A stretch of 10,837 nucleotides of DNA from contig JBNJEM010000227.1 of assembly GCA_051745935.1 (NCBI GenBank), positions 1 through 10,837 on the forward strand. Reading direction: 5' to 3'. Within the stretch, counting starts at the first letter, position 1, and the number at the start of each line of letters is the position of its first letter. The DNA comes from JBNJEM01 sp051745935. Lineage in GTDB: Bacteria; Planctomycetota; Planctomycetia; Pirellulales; Pirellulaceae. Of the stretch, positions 1 to 6,048 are shown one piece after another. Both the position numbers and the translations under genes were made by a program. The notes under the pieces were generated by a model that was not told where the DNA came from, ran no database searches, and worked only from the letters and a program-made list of their open reading frames with translations.

Positions 1-130
1 AACGGCCCAGACGCTGGAAAAGCCCTGGTTTCAGGTCGTGTCGAGGGGGATCGAATTGGAACCCGTGACGGGTGCCGTCCTGGCCGCGAAGGCCCCGAAA
101 CCCGGGCTTTACCAGCTAGTCGAGACATGA
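1..130 (+). CDS. 3' end of an unidentified protein gene (partial)
   Basis: The second reading frame is open from base 2 to a TGA at 128-130 and gives 42 residues, beginning TAQTLEKPWFQVVS and ending PKPGLYQLVET. The other frames over this stretch give arginine/proline-rich peptides without protein-like character. The alternating hydrophobic and charged pattern with a V-L-x-A-K-A-P-K-P-G-L-Y-Q-L-V ending looks like the last beta strands of a C-terminal beta-sandwich domain. The start lies outside the window and 42 residues are too few to name a family, so I do not assign a function. The nearest downstream gene on the same strand begins 378 bases later, after a repeat, so co-transcription is doubtful. 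Confidence 0.7.
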   Translation, partial: TAQTLEKPWFQVVSRGIELEPVTGAVLAAKAPKPGLYQLVET

Positions 131-150
131 AGCTTACAGTTTGAGTTATG

Positions 151-166
151 CGCTAAGACTTTAGCG
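151..166 (+). terminator. possible weak transcription terminator hairpin
   Basis: A perfect 6-bp stem (CGCTAA/TTAGCG) closes a 4-base loop 20 bases after the stop codon of the partial gene. A T-rich run (TTTTCTT) follows only about 10 bases later, not directly after the stem, so it is not a textbook intrinsic terminator. Its position fits the end of the upstream transcript; the short stem makes chance a real alternative. Confidence 0.3.
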
Positions 167-289
167 GCCGGGATGTTTTCTTCACCACCGCGATGGCGAT
201 GCGGAACGAGACGTCGAGCCATCCCCGGTGTCGCGAACGCGCCGATGACGGGAAACCGTCACGCACTCGGTGAGCAGGCACAAGCGTTA

Positions 290-391
290 TATTTCAGGCG
301 GTTGGATTTTTCCGGGTGGAAAGCTGCCCGACGCAAGCCGTCCTCCCGTTGGTCGGACTCGCGGCGGATAAAGTCGTCCGCGACCAGTATA
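290..391 (-). repeat. 102-bp extragenic repeat, family A, copy A1
   Basis: This 102-bp unit matches A2, A3 and A4 over its whole length but lies in the opposite orientation. Read on the minus strand it starts TATACTGGTCGCGGA and ends ACCGCCTGAAATA, with a few substitutions against the others (for example the ACGACTTTATC stretch where A2 and A3 have ATGACTTGCTC). It sits in the gap between the partial gene and the aminotransferase. Flanking TA dinucleotides are present on both sides, but I see no inverted terminal repeats and no longer target duplication. Short open frames through it on both strands are by-products of the repeat. Confidence 0.9.
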
Positions 392-495
392 GGTGATCGG
401 GAAAGGTGATGTCTTCAATGTCGCGTCCGATGGCGCGAGGCATGGAGATTGGCGAGAATCGTGGATCGTGCTGGTTTTGACCAGGCAAGTTTTAT

Positions 496-500
496 GGGAG
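496..500 (+). promoter_or_regulatory. ribosome binding site for the aminotransferase
   Basis: GGGAG lies 8 bases before the ATG at 509. It supports that start over the in-frame TTG at 449 and the ATG at 494, neither of which has such a site at a suitable distance. The choice also puts the Tat motif close to the N-terminus, as expected. Confidence 0.6.
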
Positions 501-508
501 ACGTATCA

Positions 509-1864
509 ATGCGAAGAGAAATGGTTTCAAGGCGAGAGTTTCTGCAGCGGACGTCCGCCACGGGAGTAGGCGCCGCGCTGGCGGTCGGGGCAACGTCATC
601 GCTCCACGCGAATCTGGTCCAGGATGCTGAAACCCCGGCTCTGCTGGGCGGAAAACCGGTTCGCGCCAAAGGGTGGCCGGAATGGCCCATGTGGAATCCC
701 GAGACGGACGAAGAACGTGTCATTAAGGTGCTTCGCAGTGGGGTCTGGTCCCGTGCCGGCGTGGTGAAGGAATTCGAAAAGAAATGGGCGAATCTGATCG
801 GCACCAAACGGTGTTTGGGAACCACGAACGGCACCCACGCACTGATTACCGCCCTGCATGTGCTGGGAGTCGGAGCGGGCGACGAAGTGCTGACCACGCC
901 GTACACCTTCATCGCGACCGTGGACGCCATTTTGATGAACAACGCGATGCCGATATTCGTGGATGTTGATCGGGAGACCTTCCAGATCGATCCCAACAAG
1001 CTGGAAGAGAAGATCACGCCGAATACCAAGGCGATTCTGCCCGTCCACATCCTCGGGCTCCCCGCCGACATGCCCGCGATCAATGCCGTGGCGAAGAAGC
1101 ACGACCTGGCGGTCGTGGAAGACTGTTGTCAGGCATGGCTTGCCGAAATCAATCACAGGCGAATGGGCTCGTTCGGGGACCTGGGCTGCTTCAGCTTTCA
1201 AAACTCCAAGAACATTCCCATTGGCGAGGGCGGAGCGGTTGTCGGCGATGACGAGCATCTCATGGACAAAGCCTACTCGTTCCACAACTTTGGACGCCCT
1301 CACGGCAGCGTGCAGGGGAGCGGCTACGTGATGGCCGGAACGAAATGCCGCATGGCTGAGTATCAAGCCGCGATCGGCCTGGCGCAACTCGAAAGACTGG
1401 AAGAACAAACGGAAATCCGAAACAAAAACGCCGCCTACCTCTCCGCTCAGCTGAACGAGATCCCCGGCATCACGCCGCACCGCTTGTCCGAGGGGGTCAC
1501 GCAAGCCGCGTATCACCTCTATCCCTTCCGGTATGACCCCGCCGGGTTCGCGGGGCTTTCCAGAGGAACATTCCTGTCGGCCTTGCGAAAGGAAGGAGTG
1601 CCTTGTTCGGGTGGCTACAGCCCCATCAACGCGATGCCCTACCTGGGGGATGCGTTTGGTTCGAGAGTCTTTCAAAACTCATATCCGGCCAGCGCGCTGG
1701 ACTTTGAAAACTACAAGGAGCGAAATCAATGTCCGGAAAACGATCAGCTGACCCGCGAGGCCGTTTGGCTGTTCCACAAGCTGTTGCTGGGATCCAAACG
1801 CGACATGGATGATATCGTGGAAGCGATCGCGAAAATCCAACGGCACGCCGGCGAACTGGTGTGA
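509..1864 (+). CDS. Tat-exported DegT/DnrJ/EryC1/StrS-family PLP aminotransferase
   Basis: The product is 451 residues, a normal length for this fold-type I family plus an export signal. Residues 7-11 (S-R-R-E-F) followed by a short hydrophobic stretch to about residue 30 form a twin-arginine signal. After it come the family motifs: a T-T-N-G-T-H-A-L phosphate-binding segment near 105-112, E204-D205 with Q208 (cofactor ring contacts), F-S-F-Q-N-S-K with Lys234 as the expected Schiff-base lysine followed by G-E-G-G, and R-M-A-E-Y-Q-A-A-I-G-L-A-Q-L at 281-294. Known relatives transaminate keto-sugar nucleotides in the cytoplasm; export of this member means its substrate cannot be assumed. Tat export fits a protein that folds around PLP first. 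The ATG at 509 is chosen for its GGGAG site. The next gene is convergent, with 134 bases between and no clear terminator. Family call is secure, substrate unknown. Confidence 0.93.
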   Translation: MRREMVSRREFLQRTSATGVGAALAVGATSSLHANLVQDAETPALLGGKPVRAKGWPEWPMWNPETDEERVIKVLRSGVWSRAGVVKEFEKKWANLIGTKRCLGTTNGTHALITALHVLGVGAGDEVLTTPYTFIATVDAILMNNAMPIFVDVDRETFQIDPNKLEEKITPNTKAILPVHILGLPADMPAINAVAKKHDLAVVEDCCQAWLAEINHRRMGSFGDLGCFSFQNSKNIPIGEGGAVVGDDEHLMDKAYSFHNFGRPHGSVQGSGYVMAGTKCRMAEYQAAIGLAQLERLEEQTEIRNKNAAYLSAQLNEIPGITPHRLSEGVTQAAYHLYPFRYDPAGFAGLSRGTFLSALRKEGVPCSGGYSPINAMPYLGDAFGSRVFQNSYPASALDFENYKERNQCPENDQLTREAVWLFHKLLLGSKRDMDDIVEAIAKIQRHAGELV

Positions 1865-1998
1865 GCCAGGCTCCCACGCATCCGTGAGCAACCCGGAAAA
1901 ATGTGCGCCGCGACGGGGGCACAATCACATGAGAATCGCCCGGTAATCCCCTATCCGTTTCTGAAATGCACCATTCAGGATCACGCCGGAGTCACGCC

Positions 1999-3375
1999 TC
2001 ACTGGTTGCGCAGCAACTGTTCGAGCTCCTGGCGGATATGTTGGTACTGAGCGTCGTTCGCCAAATTCCGCCACTCGGCCGGGTCGGCGCGATGGTCGAA
2101 CAGTTCCCGTTCTCCGTCCGGACCCAGTTTGATGTAACGCCAGCGGGATGTGCGCACGGTCTGCAACAGGTTTTGTCCTCGACGGAGAACGGTGTAGGCC
2201 ACGGCTTCCCGCGGACTGTCGGGATCGTCTAGCAGCGGCGCGAGACTACGGCCGGCGAGGTGACGGGGCGGGTCCAGTCCCGCTAGTTCGACGAGTGTGG
2301 GATAGATATCCAAGAATTCGACCGGCTTTGAGTAGCGGGTTCCAGCCGCTTTCATGCCAGGGGCACGAATCCAGAGTGGCGAACGGGCGGAATACTCATA
2401 CAGTGTCGCCTTGTTCCACCAGTCGCGTTCGCCCAGATGGTAGCCATGGTCGCTGAGCGCGACGACGACTGTCCGTTTGGCAAGTCCCGTGTCCTCCAGG
2501 GCGTCGAGAACTTTTCCGAGTTGAGCGTCCATGAATGTCGTGGCGGCATAGTAGGCTTGAAGAAATCGGCGCCGATCTTCATCTGAAAACTGGTCAAACG
2601 CCTCTTTCCAAGCACCACCAAGCTGCCACGAGGGCGTGGGGGACGCGAAGTCGGGCGTCTCGTGCAACTGGAGTTCGTCGAGGGGGTAGAGCTCGAAGTA
2701 GCGTTTGGGCGCGACGAACGGGTCGTGTGGCTTGTGAAATCCCACCGCCAGGAAGAACGGCTTCTCCCGTTCCGTTCTCAGAAACTCCACGGCCTGCTTG
2801 GCGATCCGCCCATCAGGCTGATCCTCGTCGGTTCCTTCGGCGGCGAGCCCCCAACACCAGTGAGGCTGCTTATTGGGAGGATACCAGCGTTCGCCTTCCT
2901 TGCCGCGACGCGTCCCCTTGGGATACTTGGCGACATCCCACGACTTGGGGTCCTCCATATTCGCCGCTCCGTGAAAGATTTTACCAAGCCGCATGGCGTG
3001 GTAACCGCTATTTCGAAACAGCTGGGGCAGCGTCACGACGTCCGGTAATGTGTCCCGGAAATGCGTGCGATTGTCAAACACGCCGGTCTGTTGAGGGCGT
3101 AGTCCAGTCAGAAAAGAGGTGCGGCTCGGATTGCAGAACGTTGCTTGCACGTAGGCCCGATCGAACGTCATGCTCATTTTGGCCAGCCTATCGAGATTGG
3201 GCGTCTGGACGATAGGATCATAGCTGGCTACATCGCGCATATCGTCGATGGCCACGAACAACACGTTTTTCGAACCTGGCTCGTCGGCGGCGCAAGCTCC
3301 TTCCAACCACGTCGCCGCCGGGAGGGCCAGTGCGAACCAATAGACAATCATACGCATCATGAGCCGTGCTTTCAC
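1999..3375 (-). CDS. secreted sulfatase, iduronate-2-sulfatase-like
   Basis: The product is 458 residues. Residues 1-29 form a signal peptide (hydrophobic 9-23, cleavage probable after A-C-A). The alkaline-phosphatase-type sulfatase fold follows: N-V-L-F-V-A-I-D-D (metal ligands Asp44, Asp45), F-C-N-P-S-R-T-S-F-L-T-G with Cys81 as the residue converted to formylglycine, G-K-I-F-H-G with Lys132 and His135, F-H-K-P-H at 213-217, S-D-H-G with metal ligands Asp309 and His310, and Lys322. The C-x-P-S-R core and overall pattern match the iduronate-2-sulfatase-like branch of S1 sulfatases, which remove sulfate esters from polysaccharides. The maturase is not encoded here. The start is a GTG with a well-placed AGGAG seven bases upstream. 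It is transcribed alone, convergent with the aminotransferase. All key residues are present; the exact sugar substrate cannot be read from sequence. Confidence 0.95.
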   Translation of the reverse strand: MKARLMMRMIVYWFALALPAATWLEGACAADEPGSKNVLFVAIDDMRDVASYDPIVQTPNLDRLAKMSMTFDRAYVQATFCNPSRTSFLTGLRPQQTGVFDNRTHFRDTLPDVVTLPQLFRNSGYHAMRLGKIFHGAANMEDPKSWDVAKYPKGTRRGKEGERWYPPNKQPHWCWGLAAEGTDEDQPDGRIAKQAVEFLRTEREKPFFLAVGFHKPHDPFVAPKRYFELYPLDELQLHETPDFASPTPSWQLGGAWKEAFDQFSDEDRRRFLQAYYAATTFMDAQLGKVLDALEDTGLAKRTVVVALSDHGYHLGERDWWNKATLYEYSARSPLWIRAPGMKAAGTRYSKPVEFLDIYPTLVELAGLDPPRHLAGRSLAPLLDDPDSPREAVAYTVLRRGQNLLQTVRTSRWRYIKLGPDGERELFDHRADPAEWRNLANDAQYQHIRQELEQLLRNQ

Positions 3376-3382
3376 TGGAGTA

Positions 3383-3387
3383 CTCCT
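3383..3387 (-). promoter_or_regulatory. ribosome binding site deciding the GTG start of the sulfatase
   Basis: On the minus strand AGGAG is followed by seven bases and then GTG at 3375. The in-frame ATG codons at residues 6, 7 and 9 have no comparable site, so the GTG is preferred. Confidence 0.6.
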
Positions 3388-4008
3388 GACTGGACCTGTT
3401 GTGAGTTAATCCAACACTGGTGCCATGATAGTTTCTCGTGCCCGGCGGACGCAACTGCATAACCTGAAAACACCGGTTCTCGGTCGCACGGATTTCTAAT
3501 TCGCTGCTCGCTTAATAACTGACACTGAAAACTTTACATGATGACTACCTGGTAAAGCCCGGCTCCAATTCGTGGAGACTACCGCCGACCCGGATATCCA
3601 GTTCACCGTTCGGTGCCACGTCTCGTTTCCACTGTCTTGGCTCGACTTCGCGATGTGTGCAATCAGCGCCGTGATCGTGTATGCTATGGTTGCGCCGGAA
3701 CATGCTTTAGCGTCCGTCCCGAAACGCGGGCAAGAGGTACCTTTCGGACGTGCGAGGGGCCTTCGAGCTCCATCCACGGCGCACGTTTCGATGGGATCGG
3801 AGCCCCATGGCGTGAACATTCCGGGACAGGTTGCTAGAGTCTTACGGTGTAACAGGCGCGCATGGTGCGCGCATGCTTGGCGGGAGCGACCAACGGGAGC
3901 GGTCCATCCCCGTGCGGTGTCCCTATTTGGTTGACGGTCCTGCCACCTTGGGGCAGTGCGAAAGTGAACGGCCGGTCAACCGGTGAAGCGAACCGCGGGA
4001 GCGGGTCC
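3388..4008. other. about 620 bp without a recognisable gene
   Basis: This gap lies between the divergent sulfatase and the first hydrolase, left of mobile element B1. Several frames are open on both strands at once (for example minus-strand 3496-3819 and plus-strand 3572-3934), which is typical of GC-rich non-coding DNA or of a decayed repeat. None starts with a convincing ribosome binding site, and none shows a signal peptide, motif or protein-like composition that I recognise. Small features seen are a direct repeat GCGCGCATG near 3857-3876 and a CTTTAC/GTAAAG inverted pair near 3533-3558. The sulfatase promoter is probably in the right-hand neighbourhood of 3390-3500, but I could not place it. 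Confidence 0.5.
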
Positions 4009-4016
4009 AGGACGAG
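4009..4016. repeat. left target-site duplication of element B1
   Basis: AGGACGAG directly precedes the GTAA tip of B1 and is repeated exactly and directly at 4268-4275 after the element's other tip. A perfect 8-bp repeat at independently defined ends is the mark of transposition. Confidence 0.85.
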
Positions 4017-4104
4017 GTAACCGTTCACGGACAATAGACCGATATCGGCAGAGGTTCGCACTTCGGTTGCACACCTTGAAAAAGGGCTTTGGCGGATGCA
4101 AATG

Positions 4105-4123
4105 CCACGGGCTTGTCCCGTGG
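4105..4123. repeat. B1 left hairpin
   Basis: A perfect 7-bp stem CCACGGG/CCCGTGG closes the loop CTTGT. It has no T-run after it, so it is not an intrinsic terminator by itself. The partner hairpin in the same element is at 4195-4213 with loop ACAAG. Confidence 0.85.
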
Positions 4124-4194
4124 TCCGTTACGTTCCACGCTACCGACGGCCAAGAGTAGTGTTTCTGACAGTTTGTAGCAGCGAACGTGAACCA

Positions 4195-4213
4195 CCACGG
4201 GACAAGCCCGTGG
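4195..4213. repeat. B1 right hairpin
   Basis: Same 7-bp stem as the left hairpin with loop ACAAG, the reverse complement of CTTGT; the two hairpins form the inverted arms of the element about 70 bp apart. Confidence 0.85.
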
Positions 4214-4267
4214 CATCCATGCGGGCTCCTGTGTCCAGGCCGTATAGTGGCACCCGTGAACGGCTAC

Positions 4268-4275
4268 AGGACGAG
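4268..4275. repeat. right target-site duplication of element B1
   Basis: AGGACGAG, identical and in the same direction as 4009-4016. Removing B1 and one copy restores a continuous GGTCCAGGACGAGTTGGC sequence, taken as the empty site. Confidence 0.85.
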
Positions 4276-4420
4276 TTGGCTGGGCCAGCGAGCAGGGCTA
4301 CGGTGATCGACCCGTAAACCGCCAGCGCTGGTATTCCACGACCAGCGAGTTGGGCGCGTTCGTTGTCACAGTGGAAGCTGTTTGTCTGCTTGGCTCTCGA
4401 AAAGGGAAAGAGGTGCATTC

Positions 4421-5758
4421 ATGGCACGGGATATTCGACTTCTTCGCTGGCTTTTACAGCGAGCAGCAGCACGTGGTTGCCGCTCCCAAAACGCCCCGGG
4501 TGAAAGGAAACCTGACTGGTTTTGTTATCGCTTCTTGGTCTTCGCAGTCATCGTTCTCATCCAGTTGTCCGCGCCGTGCAAGGTGGACGCGGATCGGCGC
4601 GGGAAGTGGGTGCGTCGCGAGCACGAGCCCCCGGACCTGTTGAAACACGCCTTTCGCGTTCCTCCCGAGTTTCAAGAGGACAGTGGCCAGTATCAGTCCC
4701 CCTTGGTGGTCGACGATGGCCAACGCGTGGAAACGGCTCGACAGTGGCAACGCCGCCGGGCGGAGATTCTGAGTACCTGGCACGAAATCCTGGGGCCATG
4801 GCCCGATTTGATTGAAAAGCCACGAGTCGAATCGGTCAACATGACCCGCCGCGGAGAAATCACTCAACGCCGGGTGCGAATTGAGGTTGGGCTAGGCGGC
4901 GAGATGGTCGAGGGGTTCTTGCTGATTCCCGACGGCGACGGTCCCTTTCCCGCCGTACTGGTGGTCTACTATGACGCCCAGACCGGCGTGGGGCATGGCA
5001 CGAAACGGCGTGACTTCGCATGGCAGCTGGCCCGCCGAGGTTTCGTGACTCTCTCGATCGGGAAACCGAACGCGGGGATCAATTTGGATGACCCTGACCG
5101 AATCGAAGGCAAGCACGCCCCCTACTTCGGCCCAGAGGGAAAACCGGTCCGGGTCCAGCCGTTGTCGGCACTGGCCTACGCGGCAGCGAACGCCCATACG
5201 GTACTGGCCCAGCGTCCCGACGTGTTTTCGGACCGAATCGGTATCGTCGGACATTCCTTTGGCGGCAAGTGGGCGATGTTTGCCTCCTGCCTCCATGAAA
5301 AGTTCGATTGCGCCGTGTGGTCGGACCCTGGTATCGTGTTTGACGAACGGGATCGCCGCAAGGAGAACCCGGGCGGAAGCGTGAACTACTGGGATATTTG
5401 GTATCTTGGCTTCCCCTTGGGGAAGAAACCCGAGTCGATGGAATCCTACCGGTTCCGTAAATTGCCAAGCGAAGGCGAACCTCGCACCGGTTCGTACAAA
5501 CAGTTGATTGAAGCGCGACATGACCTGCACGAACTACACGCGTTGATGGCGCCCAGGCCGTTTCTCGTTTCCGGTGGAACCGCCGACCGCCCCGAACGGT
5601 GGCAAGCTCTCAAACACTCGGTCAAGGTGAACGAACTGCTCGGGTACCGGAATCGCGTCGCCATGACCAATCGGGAAACACATGGCCCCACGGAAGAGTC
5701 GAATGAACAAATCTACCGGTTTTTTCAATGGTGGTTGACGGAGCAAAGCGATCTTTGA
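4421..5758 (+). CDS. secreted or membrane-anchored alpha/beta hydrolase (acetyl-xylan-esterase/dienelactone-hydrolase-like)
   Basis: From the ATG at 4421, preceded by AGAGG, the product is 445 residues. An unusual basic N-terminal stretch of about 35 residues precedes one hydrophobic segment (38-51), which could be a late signal peptide or an anchor; the ORF also has an in-frame TTG further upstream, and a later start cannot be excluded. The catalytic domain shows G-H-S-F-G-G with Ser279 as nucleophile, an S-G-G-T-A-D-R-P turn with Asp389 as the likely acid, and T-H-G-P with His421 as the base. The W-Q-R-R-R-A-E-I-L segment before the domain is common in large planctomycete carbohydrate-esterase-like proteins. 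It probably cleaves an ester on a polysaccharide or related compound; substrate unknown. It is followed by another hydrolase gene on the same strand after 290 bases, largely repeat DNA. It lacks the G-x-S-R-x-G-K motif of glucuronoyl esterases. Confidence 0.88.
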   Translation: MARDIRLLRWLLQRAAARGCRSQNAPGERKPDWFCYRFLVFAVIVLIQLSAPCKVDADRRGKWVRREHEPPDLLKHAFRVPPEFQEDSGQYQSPLVVDDGQRVETARQWQRRRAEILSTWHEILGPWPDLIEKPRVESVNMTRRGEITQRRVRIEVGLGGEMVEGFLLIPDGDGPFPAVLVVYYDAQTGVGHGTKRRDFAWQLARRGFVTLSIGKPNAGINLDDPDRIEGKHAPYFGPEGKPVRVQPLSALAYAAANAHTVLAQRPDVFSDRIGIVGHSFGGKWAMFASCLHEKFDCAVWSDPGIVFDERDRRKENPGGSVNYWDIWYLGFPLGKKPESMESYRFRKLPSEGEPRTGSYKQLIEARHDLHELHALMAPRPFLVSGGTADRPERWQALKHSVKVNELLGYRNRVAMTNRETHGPTEESNEQIYRFFQWWLTEQSDL

Positions 5759-5789
5759 GACAATCTACCTTGAACGGCCCGCCCATAAC

Positions 5790-5891
5790 TATGCCGGTCG
5801 CGGATGACTTGCTCCGCCGCGAGCCCGACCAACGGGGGGACGGCTTGCGTCGAGCAGCTTTCCACCCGGAAAAATCCAACCGCCTGAAATA
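5790..5891 (+). repeat. 102-bp repeat, family A, copy A2 (tandem)
   Basis: First of two head-to-tail 102-bp units, TATGCCGGTCGCGGA to CCGCCTGAAATA. It differs from A3 at only two positions (GGGGGG versus GGGAGG, and TCGAGC versus TCGGGC). It begins 31 bases after the stop codon of the upstream hydrolase. Confidence 0.93.
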
Positions 5892-5993
5892 TATGCCGGT
5901 CGCGGATGACTTGCTCCGCCGCGAGCCCGACCAACGGGAGGACGGCTTGCGTCGGGCAGCTTTCCACCCGGAAAAATCCAACCGCCTGAAATA
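5892..5993 (+). repeat. 102-bp repeat, family A, copy A3 (tandem)
   Basis: Second tandem unit, immediately joined to A2. Because 102 is a multiple of three, the same 34-residue peptide (M-P-V-A-D-D-L-L-R-R-E and on) is read twice in an apparent ORF across both units; I take that as a repeat artefact, not a protein. Confidence 0.93.
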
Positions 5994-6004
5994 TATGCCG
6001 GTCG
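5994..6004 (+). repeat. 11-bp stub of a third family A unit
   Basis: TATGCCGGTCG restarts the A unit after A3 and then breaks into unrelated sequence. The stub marks the right edge of the tandem array, 44 bases before the start of the next hydrolase gene. Confidence 0.75.
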
Positions 6005-6048
6005 GTTGCATCTACACGTGAACGTCCGTGTTCAAAGGAAACGTTGCC

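Larger units (their letters stand above)
4017..4267 (+). mobile_element. MITE-like element, family B, copy B1 (intact, IS66-type ends)
   Basis: The 251-bp element has terminal inverted repeats GTAACCGTTCACGG (4017-4030) and, read inward from the other end, GTAGCCGTTCACGG (4254-4267), matching 13 of 14. It is flanked by the 8-bp duplication AGGACGAG. Inside are two identical-stem hairpins, 4105-4123 and 4195-4213, each CCACGGG/CCCGTGG around a 5-base loop, which are reverse complements of one another and so also form the arms of a larger fold-back. No transposase is encoded, so it must have been moved in trans. Tips of the GTAA type and 8-bp duplications are known features of the IS66 family; the link to that family is inference. 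Short ORFs beginning M-P-R-A-C-P-V-V across it are artefacts. Confidence 0.9.

Noticed and set aside
105..118. 14-bp match CCGGGCTTTACCAG to the reverse complement of 3549-3562
   Set aside because: One such exact match is expected by chance in a window of this size, and similarity does not extend on either side.
596..1675. A 359-codon open frame on the minus strand inside the aminotransferase gene
   Set aside because: It is the antisense of a gene with complete family motifs; its composition is typical of a GC-rich shadow frame. The same holds for long antisense frames in the hydrolases and redoxin.
3280..3375. Lipoprotein signal in the sulfatase (L-E-G-A-C at residues 24-28)
   Set aside because: The lipobox position -3 is Glu rather than Leu, so an ordinary signal peptidase I site after A-C-A is more likely.
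4105..4213. B-element hairpins as intrinsic terminators
   Set aside because: Stems are strong, but no T-run follows on either strand; position near gene ends is explained by insertion in non-coding DNA.
4096..4317. Small ORFs starting M-P-R-A-C-P-V-V across the B elements (also at 8453, 9829, 10580)
   Set aside because: They follow the hairpin sequences of a mobile repeat in either strand, change frame between copies and have no translation signals.
4322..4331. Perfect 10-bp palindrome CCAGCGCTGG upstream of the first hydrolase
   Set aside because: Short GC-rich palindromes are common in this composition, and there is no second copy or regulator gene to support an operator.
5790..6004. Tandem A2/A3 units as a CRISPR-like array
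   Set aside because: The units are 102 bp, contiguous and have no unique spacers.
5728..6021. Plus-strand ORF with the peptide M-P-V-A-D-D-L-L-R-R-E repeated twice, and its minus-strand counterpart
   Set aside because: It is entirely made by the tandem 102-bp repeat and the end of the upstream hydrolase gene; no ribosome binding site, and the same peptide appears at other non-genic copies.
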